A stretch of DNA of 64,000 nt from Sialis fuliginosa (GCA_961205875.1 OY540810.1:7192001-7256000), one strand, 5' to 3'. Counted from the stretch's first letter, positions 38,098 to 49,770 are shown. Notes: generated from the letters alone by a model not told the origin. Translations and numbers: made by a program.

Positions 38098-39098
38098 TTC
38101 TAAATTTTTTACCCTCAAATAGATTGACAACGTATTACATTTACCCGAGTGATTCGGGGTTAATGTTATAATAATAATAATAAAAATTTATATTATTATA
38201 ATTATTATTTGCAGATCGACTAATTATGGTATACAAAACGTCACATATGTATGTACATCGAAAGTTAAACAAATAATTAAATAAATAAATACAGTGCGGT
38301 ACCATTTACTAGTGAATTTTATTCAAGGGTAATTAATAGGGTAAAAAGAAATAAAATTCACATTTTTCAACTTTCACTGAGATCAGATAGAAACTTTATG
38401 TGAAATTAACTGATTAGTAGGTTGCAAATAAAGTATGTAAACCTTTTACGAGATGGTAAACAATATCGATTACGAAGAAAAAATAATAAACCGTTATTAC
38501 TTTTACCTCGGTTTTCCATTTTCCTCATTTTACCCTAATTAATATAAAGAAACTTCTTTGAACCGGCCAACTATTGATATTAAAAAACGGTATCTTATAA
38601 CGTTCATCTTTTTGTATATAAATACTAACCTTTAACGAAAAGGAAGGATAGAGAGGAAAAAATATTGGTTCAAGAAGTTTCAATATGTAGGTACCTATAT
38701 AATTATTAAACAGAATCCATGAAATGTAGCTGATAATATTTTACTAAAATTTCCTGGTATATAGAATGACCACCTTCTGCAGAGAAAAGCAAATGCGGCA
38801 CGCTACCCCCTCCCTCTCACCCCACACCTGAAATCGAGTAAATTACTGTATTCTATAATCTACTTGTGAAATGAATAAATTATTAAATAATATTATATTG
38901 ATATATGTATAATCCATCTAAAAGCTTCCCCCCCTCCCATTGGAAAATTTCTGTTGATGCCCATGTAATAAAAAATCCGATGGTCTTTGCTTTACAAGAT
39001 TTATTGTTGGAATACATTTTCTATGGATCTTGGTTTCTGGGTATAATAATTATAATATTTATTATATTTGAATCGCCCAACAATGGGATACAAATATG

Positions 39099-39290
39099 CC
39101 GCGTCGATTTTGTCGTGTTATCGGTCAACGTTTTGTCACACATTGCGGTGGACATCTTCAGAGCTCTCTCTTTCTAGAAGCGCCTCGAAGATGTTCACTG
39201 TGTGACGAAACTTTGGTCGATAATACGACGAAATCAACGCCAAAATCCATATCAAGATCACCGCGGAAGCCTCAAGACTTGTATAAATTT
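39099..39290. repeat. Inverted repeat of a Penelope-like terminal fragment
   Basis: The left arm (39101-39158) and right arm (39187-39240) are inverted copies of one block. The right arm reads GAAGATGTTCACTGTGTGAC, GAAAC, TTTGGTCGATAATACG; the left arm on the minus strand reads CTGAAGATGTCCACCGC. After the right arm comes GATCACCGCGGAAGCCTC, shared with 10160-10275. The open frames here are a by-product of this palindrome. Confidence 0.55.
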
Positions 39291-39964
39291 TCTACATTCT
39301 AAGATAAGAGCGATACATTACTCTGTATGATCATACTTTTGAATAGTTAACTATTAATACATAAGTACACAAATTATATTTTGAATAAAATACTTAATTT
39401 ATAAAATAGTGAATTTTGCTAAGAATTCTTACTTTTCAAATTTCCCGAACTCTTAATCAATAGGTGATTGTATTCGATATTGCTCTTTCCCGATTCCGCC
39501 TCTGCGTTAGAGATGTCTCGCCAGATCTGAACTGTTTAGATGGTTGGTTTTTATTGAAGAAGCGTTTAACCGTTATTTATAGAACCAGGTGGGATGAATG
39601 TCCACTTATGTCGACAACTTTAACTCTGTCAACAATCTGCGATAAAGAAATACTGGTGTAAATAATATTCTACTCTAAGGATTTATATTTCAGATTACTT
39701 TTGGATTTAGCTTCCGTTTTATTGTTTTTATTCATTTTGTATCTAATTTTGTTTTTTTATAGGAAATCGTAACATAAAATCTATTTCTTTTCCGAATTTC
39801 AAAATGAACATTTTTGTTGAATTTATTTCTATTTCTTCTAGCATATATTAATAATCTGTCAATAAATTAGTTATTTTGATGCTTTTAGCATTCGAAATTC
39901 AAAGGAAATATAATTTTAATATTTTAATCATTCGTTACTAACAATAAGTAAGTATATGGTTGTA

Positions 39965-40080
39965 CACGAGACGAGATGAGAGTTAGGAAAGTTTGTCTCG
40001 TCTCGGTTTTTGTAACTGAAGTTTCATTTTGGTCGTAAATTTAACAATTGACAGTCTCATCTTCATCTCTTCTTGCTTTT
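39965..40080. repeat. CTCGTCTC-rich repeat
   Basis: GAGACGAGATGAGAG and TGTCTCGTCTCGG resemble clusters of CTCGTCTC at 22125-22255 and 40920-41095, where TCTCGTCAAAATTTCAGACG-like sequence recurs. It is a dispersed low-complexity family; edges are unclear. Confidence 0.4.
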
Positions 40081-40085
40081 GTCTC

Positions 40086-40366
40086 CAGGGGTTATTTTAA
40101 GAAAATTTTAGAACTGCAAAATTAGAGTCAAAAGGAAATTAAAAATTCTAGGTGCAATCAATGACCTTATTTTTGCTCTTCGCGTTATTTTTTGGCCACT
40201 GCACAAATTAACTTTTAGAACTGTGAGTGAGTACATTTCAATTTCAGAACTACACAAATAAGCTAGAGCTGCGCAAATAAGGTAGAGCTGCACAAATAAG
40301 GTAGAGCTGCACAAATAAGGTAGAGCTGCACAAATAAGCTAGATCTGCACACTAAAATAACCCCTA
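40086..40366. mobile_element. hAT-like short element with internal minisatellite
   Basis: CAGGGGTTATTTTA on the left and TAGGGGTTATTTTA inverted on the right enclose a 19-bp tandem array. The ends resemble hAT (C/T-AGGGG), but no 8-bp duplication is visible. Confidence 0.5.
40254..40350 (+). repeat. 19-bp minisatellite CAAATAAGGTAGAGCTGCA
   Basis: About five units of CAAATAAGGTAGAGCTGCA with few differences. The open frames here are read through this array. Confidence 0.9.
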
Positions 40367-41328
40367 CTCGAATAAGCAATTCAAAAATGTGAAAATATAT
40401 AGGGTGTTCCATTTGAAAATTTAGAAAAAAATTGGGTTCAGAGTTTTGATACATCCTGTACAAAGAATACAATTTTGTAAATGTTTGATGTAATATCGCA
40501 ATAATAGAGCATGAGCATATACCAAAACTATTTTTAGCAGAGAACAAAATTTTTTTTTTGTTCATATTTTCATACAAAAATGGTAATAATTTCTAAACCG
40601 CTCAGTATAATCCCACGTATGCTTATATCACAATATCCAGAAAATTAATGCTTAGATTATCAATTAAAAAAATATACTTATTTAACTTTGATTTGTAACG
40701 CACTAATGGCACACTCTGTATAAATGTAACTATTTTCAAATTTTGCTGCTTATCTATCCTGACAACTTTTGTATTTAAAGTTTTCTTCCATTTGTTATAA
40801 TAAATGAAATATTGAACTTTGACACAGTCCTGGGACATCCCATATATATAGATAATACATTCTCTCATTATTGAAAATACCAATACTCTCGTCAATACTT
40901 ATAAATAAAGTTCATATCGTTTCAGTCTCTCGTAAAAATTTTAGACGATCATGTCCCATAAATAATTATTTGGCGTCGTTTCGACCTAATCTCGTCAAAA
41001 TTTCAGACGCTTTCGTCCCGTGAAATTTCAAGCATTATCATCTCGTACGAATTTAAGCCAATCTCTAGAAAAAATCTCGCAAACTATTCATTACAATTAG
41101 TAAATTTTAATTACCCAAACTGAAATTCATTATAATAGCATGATAAAAAGATTTAAAAAACTATAGTAAAAAAATGTTAAAATACATATATTGTATGAAC
41201 AAATATACCCCTTTCGGTTACTGAAATATCTGAACTCTTTCCCGAGCTTTGCGAATTCACTCTTCTAATTAAATTATAAAACATTCAAAACAATAAACTC
41301 GCGTAATTAGGTGCTCGTGGTCTACAAT

Positions 41329-41365
41329 AATGTATGCATGTATGTACAGCATACATGCATACATT
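41329..41365. repeat. Perfect 16-bp hairpin
   Basis: AATGTATGCATGTATG and its exact inverted repeat with a 5-base loop (TACAG). Confidence 0.75.
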
Positions 41366-41689
41366 ACTTTAGAAAACATTACTCAACTTGGCGCAGTTTG
41401 AATTCGTCCGAAGGTAGGAATAAACTCAAATGAATGTTAGTACATACACGTACGTATTAATTAATAATATGCATTTGGTTTCAAAGATATTTTTTTAATA
41501 AAGATCTATGTACAAACATGCAAATATATTCTAATGTAAGTTAACTGAAATAGATCCTAACAATAAAACAATTTCAAAAATAGCTGTAGAATTATTTTTA
41601 AAATATATTTACCTTTTTAATGCAAATTGGTTCGCGCTTGCCAACTTAAATATTTTTTAATTATGTTGTATTTGTATATTAAAAGTTTA

Positions 41690-42027
41690 ATGTCCGGTAT
41701 CATAAAGGACCTAACAAATTTGTTAGCTAACAAACACTTTCAACTGAGGTATCAAACATATATGACAGTTCTTTTGGAGTTTGTTGATGACTTTGACAAG
41801 TTTCGCGCACGCGTTGAAGGTAAATACAAACGGTATTAAAACAGTGGTGATGTTATGAAAATTATTTTGTACGGTCAAAGATGCCAACTGTGTTACAATT
41901 AATTGAAGTGTCACTGCTCTAAATTCCATAACTAATCCATAGATACTAGTACAGTATTAATACCCCATATGAATGTAATTGCTAGCTAACAAATTTTGTT
42001 AGGTCCTTTATAATACCGGGCATAAGA
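41690..42027 (+). mobile_element. Inverted-repeat element with CCGGTATTATAAA ends, 340 bp
   Basis: TGTCCGGTATCATAAAGGAC, CTAACAAATTTGTTAGCTA on the left is repeated inverted on the right (TAGCTAACAAATTTTGTTAG, GTCCTTTATAATACCGGGCA). Exact ends and target duplication are uncertain; TTAA occurs near both. Confidence 0.75.
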
Positions 42028-42524
42028 CCTTAAAAATAAATATAAATTTTTAACCTGAGCTTTAACAACATTAAATCCAGCCATGTTGGTCTGTCTTTAT
42101 CTTTTTTTTAAATAAATGATACAAGAATAATAGATTCGAAATATCAGATATATCATACATCTGGCGAGAATCAATTCGGGCACGATTCATATCAGAATAA
42201 TACCTATATACATAAAATTAATATACTGCAATCAGTTTTTTTCCTGTGCAATAATTTTTCAATACGTGATATCGATCATACATTATTCAATTAAAAAAAA
42301 TACATACAAATGAAATATGTAATTCCCATAATCGATTGACAGTATTCTGTATTTTAAGAACGACACTCTAAAATTGAATTAGTAGTTTTTTCACTAATTG
42401 AAATAGTGGCTTTAAATTTCACTAAAAGAATAGTGATTTCGAATCGAAAGTGGCATCTTTATGGCAATTATTCTTACTTCGATATATCAACGTACAAATT
42501 ATCAACGTTGAATAGTTAGCCAAT

Positions 42525-42632
42525 AGCAGGTAGTTCATCTGAATACTGTATCGGTGTTTATTAAAATTGTTTGATAATTAAGAATCTTTGGTGAATTTAG
42601 TAAAAGGAAGCACTGTGCATTTACTTAGCAGA
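42525..42632 (-). repeat. Composite repeat family R, short end fragment
   Basis: It has TATCGGTGTTTATTAAAATT, then GGAAGCACTGTGCATTTACT, matching the end of 57161-57955. Confidence 0.6.
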
Positions 42633-43644
42633 TTTTTTTTAGTTTCGGTTTCTGATTCGGATTTTTACTACTTAGTATTTATTTTTTGTCCGCAGTTTTT
42701 TCTCTAGGCCTCTGGGCTCGGGCAACGAATATGAACTATCAAAATCGAATTATTTCGAATACGGTTTCTGTTTTCAGATATCCGGTAGTTTCAGTTTTGA
42801 ATACGTAGCTCCGTAGCATTTCTACAGTAATGCTATGTAGTAATAATCATCAAATTATAGAATATACAATATAAGAGATGAGATTTGTATTTACTCCTGC
42901 TTTACCCTATCTATTCATATATTACAAGAATGTATTATTAATTTATCACATTTCTTACCATAAAGAGAAATAGTTACCAACCAAGCGATAATAAATCTTT
43001 TAAAACCAATTAAAAATTAAATACAACAATATAACGATCATTAATTAATACTTGATAAATAATAGTTCATATACGCTCACATAAAACTGACGCTTTCAGA
43101 TAAATATGGCCATATAAATCTGCATTATCAATTATGTTTTAATTTGGAATATTACTTCACGTTACTACACAATACCACAAAGCTATATTCGCTTATTATT
43201 ATCATCACAATAACCACTAATATTGCATATACTAATTAAATAACAACAAATGAAGATAAATCTGAAACATTTACATCATATTTCCAGGCGAAATAGAAAC
43301 GAAAATGCTGTTTGTAATCGATCATAATAATATCCAAATGAGTCATTCCGGTATGTATATGAATACTAAATTGTGCTTACTCCTTTTATATTATACACCT
43401 ATTACCTTCAGAAGGATTTATTAAATTTTATATTATCATATGGTTGTTTTCCAATTACTAAATTATATGGTAGGTTTTAATGGACTTTCAGAACTGAAAT
43501 GCACACCTAATGGTGATTTTTTAAATTTATATTATGTATTTGTATGAAAAATCTATTATGCTTCTTGATGTTAATTTCGGGATTTCGATATTCAATTATT
43601 ATCCGTCGATATTCAGGGATTGCAATCCCTAGTATCTATAGGTA

Positions 43645-44031
43645 CAGTCACCTGCATTAATGGTCTTGCAGTTTGTATTCATTTTCGTTTATCACAAACT
43701 TGGTAGGCTCCTCCCATTTGTGCAATTATAATATTTAAATCATTTCTCCATGTATCAAACAAAGACAGATATTTTGAAATTCATTGCTAGATAAAGAACT
43801 ACTCTTCGTTTATAGTTCTCATATATATTTGCGCAATTAAATTATTATGTAATTTATTGAAAATTGTATACGTAAATTTTGTGGCAATAAATATTTGATA
43901 TTCCGAATTTTAGTATTTAAATATATTAAATTTGATAGAAAAAGATAACCGATGATGTTTGTCTTTAAATTTGGAATCTGTTGTAAGTGATTCTAGCCTT
44001 TAGGGTGCCAGGCGAGTTCTGCAGGCGACTG
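43645..44031. mobile_element. TA-flanked inverted-repeat element, 387 bp
   Basis: It starts TA^CAGTCACCTGCA and ends TGCAGGCGACTG^TA, with one mismatch in the inverted repeat. TA target and CAGT ends fit a Tc1/mariner-type MITE. GGCTCCTCCCATTTGTG inside it also occurs reversed near 48553. Confidence 0.65.
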
Positions 44032-44334
44032 TACATACATATATTAACATGTTCTGACTGTCACAAGTCTCGTTGATGTTTCAATTAATACCTTAATACC
44101 TAATATTTTCCAATAAAATTAGTTCAATGAAACAACGTTATTCACAAAAAATATAACATGTTAATTGACTATAAAATAACATAAAAAATTCAGTATCTTT
44201 CATAAGATAATACTTTGGGGCATATTATATATTTACCTGGAAATACGATTTGACAAGCTAAAAGCGTAATATCTTTTTAAGGGTATATTTTGATACATTA
44301 TAGTTTAGTGATCTTTTTATTTTAAAAATGGAAT

Positions 44335-44650
44335 GTTCTTCAAATAAGATTCTTTAAAATTTTCAAGTAGTATGCATCGTTCTTGAGATATTAAAAAAAA
44401 TGGGGACTACTCCTCCACTCCTCCCCCTTACACAGTAGACCCAATTATACTAGCCAGATCTAACCATCAAACCAGGTTTCATTAATATCGGTTAAGTAGT
44501 TCATGAGTTATACGTATAATAGACAGACAAACAGATACGGAATAGAAATATTTGTTTTGATCTGAAACTGAAAAATCAAATTAACATTTTGAAATCGGAG
44601 ATTTTTTTTCTTTGAGAAATGATTCCCTCTTCTTTAAGATATGGTATATA
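44335..44650 (+). repeat. Composite repeat family R, inner and 3' part
   Basis: It shares CATCGTTCTTGAGATAT, AGTAGTTCATGAGTTAT and TTTGATCTGAAACTGAAAAA with 53200-53944. Confidence 0.6.
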
Positions 44651-45250
44651 AGAAAGCAAAAATAATTTCTAAAGGATATTTTTATAAAAAAATATCATTA
44701 TCGTTTAATGTAAGAAATTGATACTTTCAAAAAGATTACATTACGCAATCGGCTTAAAAGTTATAAAGCGATTATAATATTACTCAGGATGATTAATACG
44801 ATTATCTCGTACATAATCAATACTTGCAAAACATCAGCCTGTTCAACCTCAGAGTCAATAGTTAATATTTATGTTAAAAGCTTCCTTGCAGAATATATAC
44901 GTACATTATTGTACATAATAATAATAATATGTAAACATATTTGTAGGGTAGAGTGGGGTAGTTCCAAATACCTAAGGCGAAAATCAGATTAACGAAATAC
45001 TCTAATTATAAGGCACTTTTATTAGGAATAAATATAAACATAACAAATAAAAATAAAACTCAATTTATAGGTATTTCAATTCATTGCTTTTTGCTTCAAT
45101 ACATAAATATTCAAAAAAATGTTTTTTATCATACGTCAAAGATCATTTTGTTCATAAGTTTTTCATGATGAAAACTTTTTGCAATTATAAAATTCCATAA
45201 CTCATTTTACAAGTACACCTCCGTCGCACATTGAACGCTCAGAAGTTTTT

Positions 45251-45416
45251 TTGTTCGCATCGAGATATTTAACATAAGAGACATAAATGCTAATATGCGG
45301 ATAATTTCAAGATAAAACAAAATATTACTTTAACCCCACAGAGACACTGTCACGTTCTGTTTTCAACCTAACGTGCATAGCACCTCTAGCATTAATTCAG
45401 AATGTGATCTTGATAA
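45251..45416 (+). pseudogene. Decayed duplicate of the third exon: intron tail, acceptor and 5' half
   Basis: Positions 45251-45341 repeat the intron tail before the real exon (46316-46405), including about 31 identical bases from 45264 (GATATTTAACATAAGAGACA onward), and end in a usable CCCACAG. The 75 bases that follow align with the start of the real exon. Both share GAC after the acceptor, TCAC-TTCTG, and TCAGAATGTGA. If spliced to the previous exon it would still give WTGD, but the frame stops about 27 codons on. Most differences are G or C changed to A or T. The second half of the copy lies past an inserted repeat at 46170-46297. Confidence 0.72.
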
Positions 45417-45544
45417 TTGCATTTAATCGTTTCTATTTCCTTTTCCATTAAGAAAAGCAATTTATCCTAGATTATAATTTGATCCTAGGTACATACCTAT
45501 CAAATTAAAAATACGGTCCCATAATCCATTGAAATAACTTTTTA

Positions 45545-46010
45545 GTGTTTCGTACAGAAATAAAAAAAACACTTATGAAATCAACACTGTTTTCTGTCCG
45601 TCTGTCTGTCACAGTCTTCTTATTACTGAACCATTTGACCATGTAAGCTGAGATTTAGCATAATTATAGTAAATGGTTTGCATAAGTTATAAAAATAAAT
45701 TTTTTAAGTTTCCGGTCCATTTTAACAGAGGTAAATACGTTAACATAAATAGAAAGAGAAATCTGAAAAAATGGAAATATGTATAACGATATCAAGATTA
45801 TAGGAAAATTATCAGCATACTGCACTTGCGATTTTTTTTTAATAATTCAAACTTAAAATGTAGATAAAAAGTAAAATATCCATACTATACTGATAACTGA
45901 TACCTTTTTTATAATATTTAAATTAACCTTAATTGGTTCATATTTTTGCTTAAAAAAATTTATGTACGGTACGGGACACTAATATGTGAGGTTCGATTCG
46001 CATTTTAAGT
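45545..46010 (+). repeat. Repeat family G, copy 3, inside the split pseudo-exon
   Basis: It shares ACAGTCTTCTTATTACTGAA and TACGGTACGGGACACTAATA with copy 2. It lies between the two halves of the decayed exon copy (45416 and 46170), so it is probably part of the insertion that split it. Confidence 0.55.
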
Positions 46011-46169
46011 TTTACTCATTTAATATTTTCTAGGTTTTATATTTTGATATTTCTAAATGTATGAATATTTTGTATTCGGTAAGAAGGTATATTTGTGTAT
46101 GAGTATATATTTAAAAAAAGCAAAACTGTACGTTTGTTACTGTTTATTGATTTCTAAAAATAAGCTACA

Positions 46170-46297
46170 AATGTCTTCACAAAGCGACGTTGTTCATTCC
46201 CAGAAACATTGTGAAATCTGTTCACGTGACAATTGTCTGACTACAACTAAAAAACTACAAATTTCACCCGAAGCTATGTTTTGCTGGAAAGTTTTTA
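46170..46297 (+). pseudogene. Decayed duplicate of the third exon: 3' half, donor lost
   Basis: This stretch aligns in order with the second half of the real exon. ATTCCCAG matches ATTCCCGG, TTCACG matches GTCACG, ACAACT matches TCAACT, and CACCCGAAGCTATG matches CCCCCGAAGCTATG, so SPEAM is readable where the real exon has PPEAM. The real donor (AAAAGGGTAAGT) is replaced by GGAAAGTTTTTA. Many differences are G to A. It sits only about 20 bases before the intron tail of the real exon, as expected for a tandem duplication whose first copy was later split. Confidence 0.6.
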
Positions 46298-46405
46298 TAT
46301 TTTCACAAAATATATCGTTCGCATCAGGGATATTTAACATAAGAGACATAAATGCTAATGCGTGTATAATTCCGAGATAACACAAACGCTGTTACAATTC
46401 CACAG

Positions 46406-46611
46406 GGACGCACTCTCACATTCTGCCTCGAAGCTGTCGGAGGCTGCCCGTCTGACGCTGCTTCAGAATGTGACCGACTTGTTGAGTCGGACATTCAGCA
46501 AGGAGTTCGTATTCCCGGTCGTGGGTCACGCCGATCCAGCGACCCCTGCTCAACTGGCGGATCTGTGGAGACGCTGGTTACCCCCCGAAGCTATGCAGAC
46601 CTTCGAAAAGG
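46406..46611 (+). CDS. SMPDL3-like phosphodiesterase, internal exon with GHAD in place of GNHD
   Basis: The exon follows AATTCCACAG and ends before GTAAGT. Its first base completes the Gly of WTGD, and one base is left over after 68 full codons. It reads D-A-L-S-H-S, then an amphipathic helix (KLSEAARLTLLQNVTDLLSR), then FVFPVVGHADP (GHAD codons 46524-46535), then ADLWRRWLPPEAMQTFEKG. The LW-x-x-WL-x-x-EA-x-x-x-F-x-KG ending is the hallmark of SMPDL3 proteins at this position. Family members normally carry GNHD, where Asn is a zinc ligand and His takes part in catalysis; here those positions are His and Ala. The loop between GHAD and ADLW is also about ten residues shorter than in vertebrate members. 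Exon base composition is much more GC-rich than the introns. Later exons with the C-terminal His ligands lie beyond the window or were not seen. Confidence 0.92.
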
Positions 46612-47075
46612 GTAAGTCAACTCCCTAAACTCTTCACCCCTTGGGGCTGTTACGTATGCAAATTGCGTTTAAATATGAGATGCAGTGTTGGGGGGATGTC
46701 AACCCTCCCATCTACTTAATTTGATAGTTCTTTGTGTAGAAAATTATATGTACGTATGATGGTGTAGGTACGCGTCTCGCTATGTCTGCGTTGTTATAGG
46801 TTTTCATTATTGTTGTGTTTTATGCATGCTGTTCGGACGGGCATGTGAAAATTTAAAGATGCGATTATAAATGTTAAAAGAGACGTACTTCAATTGGGGT
46901 TAAATTGACTTTAATATTTACAACATTGAAAGTAGATTTTATTTTATAAGTCTTTGTTACATATTGCTTTGTTCAGATTTTTTAAGAGAAAAATAAAATT
47001 TTACTTTATAACTTGTATTACTGGAAACGGTCAAATATCTCGAAAACAAAATGTTTCTGAGAATAATGTTTCAGA

Positions 47076-47552
47076 TTCTATTAAATGGTCATTTCCGCTT
47101 GGCCTTGAGTGGAGGAGTCAAGGTCAACATGTTTTTTTTTAATAGAATACCCCATTTTTTTATCACACTGTATTAAAAATGACAGCGATACGTTTCCAAA
47201 ACACTACTTGATGAACTATTATTATTGAGAATTGTCTGAGTTATCAGCCTTAGAATTTACGATGCCATCGGCATTAGTGTAAAAACTACAAAATACTACA
47301 AAATGGTATTGACTGAGGTTGACCTGGATCATGTGAATAATACTAATGTTGGCGGCACCATAAATTCTATGGCTCGTAACTTACAATCAGACAATTCTTA
47401 ATAATATTATAATAATACATCAAGTAGTGTTTTGGAAACGTATTGCTGCCATCTTTAACACTGTGTGGAAAAAATTGAGTGTTCTATTTAAAAAAGTCAT
47501 GTTGGTCTTGACTCCTCCACTCAAGGTCAAGCGGTAATGATCATTGAATAGA
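47076..47552. repeat. 480-bp foldback element
   Basis: TTCTATTAAATGGTCATTTC, CTTGAGTGGAGGAGTCAAG, CGTTTCCAAAACACTACTTG and TTGAGAATTGTCTGA on the left recur inverted on the right. Arms are about 175 bp and the centre is near 47314. It is probably a MITE. Confidence 0.78.
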
Positions 47553-48739
47553 ACTTTTAAGACCCTACAACTTTTTTTTTAAGTTACAGTTTATCTCTAG
47601 AGTCAATTTAATTTTAATCATCGGTTATCTATTTCTGGGATGGAACAAAATAAAGTTGAACTATCATTTTAAAGATAGACAATAAAATATTATATATACA
47701 TATATGATATTATAACAGATATATTACAATAATGTTTTATTATTACAAATGTTTTTGTCGTTTAACTTCCTATAATTATTATAATTATATTATACTGTAA
47801 TTATATATCAACAATGTCTTTTTTGTCACATAGTAATGCTAATTGCAATTAAAAAATTGATTGTTAAATAATTTAATCAAGAACATATTATTTTTATCTG
47901 TATGCAGTATGCATATAAAAATAATACAATTTATTTTCTAATCATGAAAATACACCAATTACTTATAAAATGGTACTTGAGTATACAATACAATGTTATT
48001 ATTTTTATTAAGTATCATGATATTTTAAATTCCAAATGTATACCTGTCTACATATTTTTACGAATAACATGAACAACAAAATTAAACAAATCAAAATTCA
48101 TCAAATTTTATCTGAATAAAAAAAAATTGAATTTGAAGCGGGGGAGGGGGTGCATATCTTGCACTTATCTTACACCGGCACTATTTGCAAATATTTTTAC
48201 TAATTGCTTAGGTGTTTTAGTCCCCTCCTCATATATATTTTAATTATATTTACAATAATCATTTTTTTGAAAATCACTGTAATATATTCACGAATACACA
48301 CAGTTTTTAAAAATTCTTAATGAGATATATTTTTATAACAAACTTAACAATATATTTAAATATTATTGTTATTCTTGCATTCAAAATTTAAGTCACAAGA
48401 TTCACTTATTTCAATTTTCAATACATTCGGCATTCCATAACAATTCAATCGCGCAAATATGAGTACTACGAATACTAATTGTAAATCATTTTCTCTCTTT
48501 CTTTTCTGGGTAATGTGTGTAAAAATATATGATTTAAACATTATAATCAACAAATGGGAGGAGCCTAAACGACTCTGCTATACAATTTTCACTGCAAAGT
48601 GGTCAGTTAATTTTTCATGCAATGTACATGTCATGACTGAATCACTCCAATGACGTTTTAACATACCTAAAAGCAATGTAGTGTTTGTATAAACTTTTTA
48701 TTATTCGGTTTTATTCCGCATCGCACTTTAATGTCACTT

Positions 48740-48773
48740 GACGTTTCGACTAACATCTCATGGTATTCTTCAG
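48740..48773 (-). ncRNA. Hammerhead-like core motif, degenerate
   Basis: The minus strand reads CTGAAGA, 19 bases, GAAAC and GTC, the order of conserved blocks in a type I hammerhead ribozyme as found at the ends of Penelope-like elements. A strong stem II is not evident, so it may be dead or a chance match. Confidence 0.3.
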
Positions 48774-49104
48774 AAGTGAAGTGTCGTCCAGAAGGTGTAG
48801 CTGCTTAAATAAGCGTTAACGAATGCTAAAATGAGTTTGAGATAAAAAATCAAGTGTTGCTCGGCAACAGCACAAAAATGCAGTGTTTGTTATTGCTCCG
48901 CTTTTCTTCTACTAGACAATATTTTACTTAAATAAAACGGCCAAGTGTGTGTTGGGCACGCTCATGATAGAGTTCTGTATTCATTCTCAGTACGAAAGAG
49001 TTATTTCAAATTTTTTTATAAACTATTTTTGCTTCAGTATTCGTTATAATTTTGATTGATTTGTTTAATAACGACATTTAAAAGCAAATATATCGTATCC
49101 GAAG

Positions 49105-49770
49105 AGTTAAAATCAAAAGGGCATAAAATATTTCTTGTAACATTTTAGGAGACCTATATAAAGATATCCCACTTAATGAGGTAAGTGAAAAAAATGTAAG
49201 TACACTTTTCAGTCTATGGTAGAGGTGTCCAAACAATTTTTGACAGCGTTTTTGCACAATCATTGTTATAATAACTTTATTTAATTATACTATTAAACCA
49301 ATTTTAACGACCTTGGACTTATTTTAAAGAAAATTTTATGCTCTACAAAAGAAGTCCTTTGTACCGTATTCGTAAAATGAACGATTTCAGAGAAAACGCG
49401 AGAAGCTATCACAAAATGTACCCCGTCCGTCATTTTTTCAAGATGGCGGCGGTACACAACTTGGGTCAGCTCGGACTTTTTGTGGGATGATCAGCAATTA
49501 GTTCCAGGTAGTTGTTAAATTTTAGGAGACCTATCTTAAGACACCCCACTCAATTTTTTGAATATACATTACAATCTATGGGATGGAGGTCTAAAAAAAT
49601 ATTTTTTTTTTCTAAAATCTCATCATTTCTATTTTTTAGTTATCAATCTACGTCCTTATATCAAATTTTATCTTAATAGGTATAAAATTTATATAGACAG
49701 ACAGACAGATGGACATACGGACGGACAGAGTAAAACTATAAATGTTCCTAGTTTTCTACGGAACCTTAAG
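49105..49770 (-). repeat. Reversed copy of the GTTTCCGTAG-end repeat
   Basis: TTTTAGGAGACCTATATAAA, CAGTCTATGG and the terminal GTTTTCTACGGAACCTT match 26829-27470 in reverse. CAGACAGACAGATGGACATA and GGACGGACAG precede the end. Confidence 0.6.

Larger units (their letters stand above)
32688..46405 (+). other. Intron of the SMPDL3-like gene, about 13.7 kb
   Basis: It runs from GTAAGT to TTCCACAG and splits a codon after its second base. The first 5 kb (32688-37554) is AT-rich with no recognised repeat, apart from a more GC-rich patch near 36405-36600. The second half carries several inverted-repeat elements and the decayed copy of the following exon. Confidence 0.88.

Noticed and set aside
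40254-40350. CRISPR-like array
   Set aside because: The units are directly adjacent without unique spacers, and the genome is eukaryotic.
40263-40577. 104-codon minus-strand frame with repeated LFVQLYLICAAL
   Set aside because: The repeat comes from the 19-bp minisatellite read in one frame.
46057-46380. 107-codon open frame on the + strand just before the third exon
   Set aside because: It runs through the decayed exon copy and the intron tail; its only recognisable part (SPEAM) comes from the duplicated exon, so it is not a separate gene.
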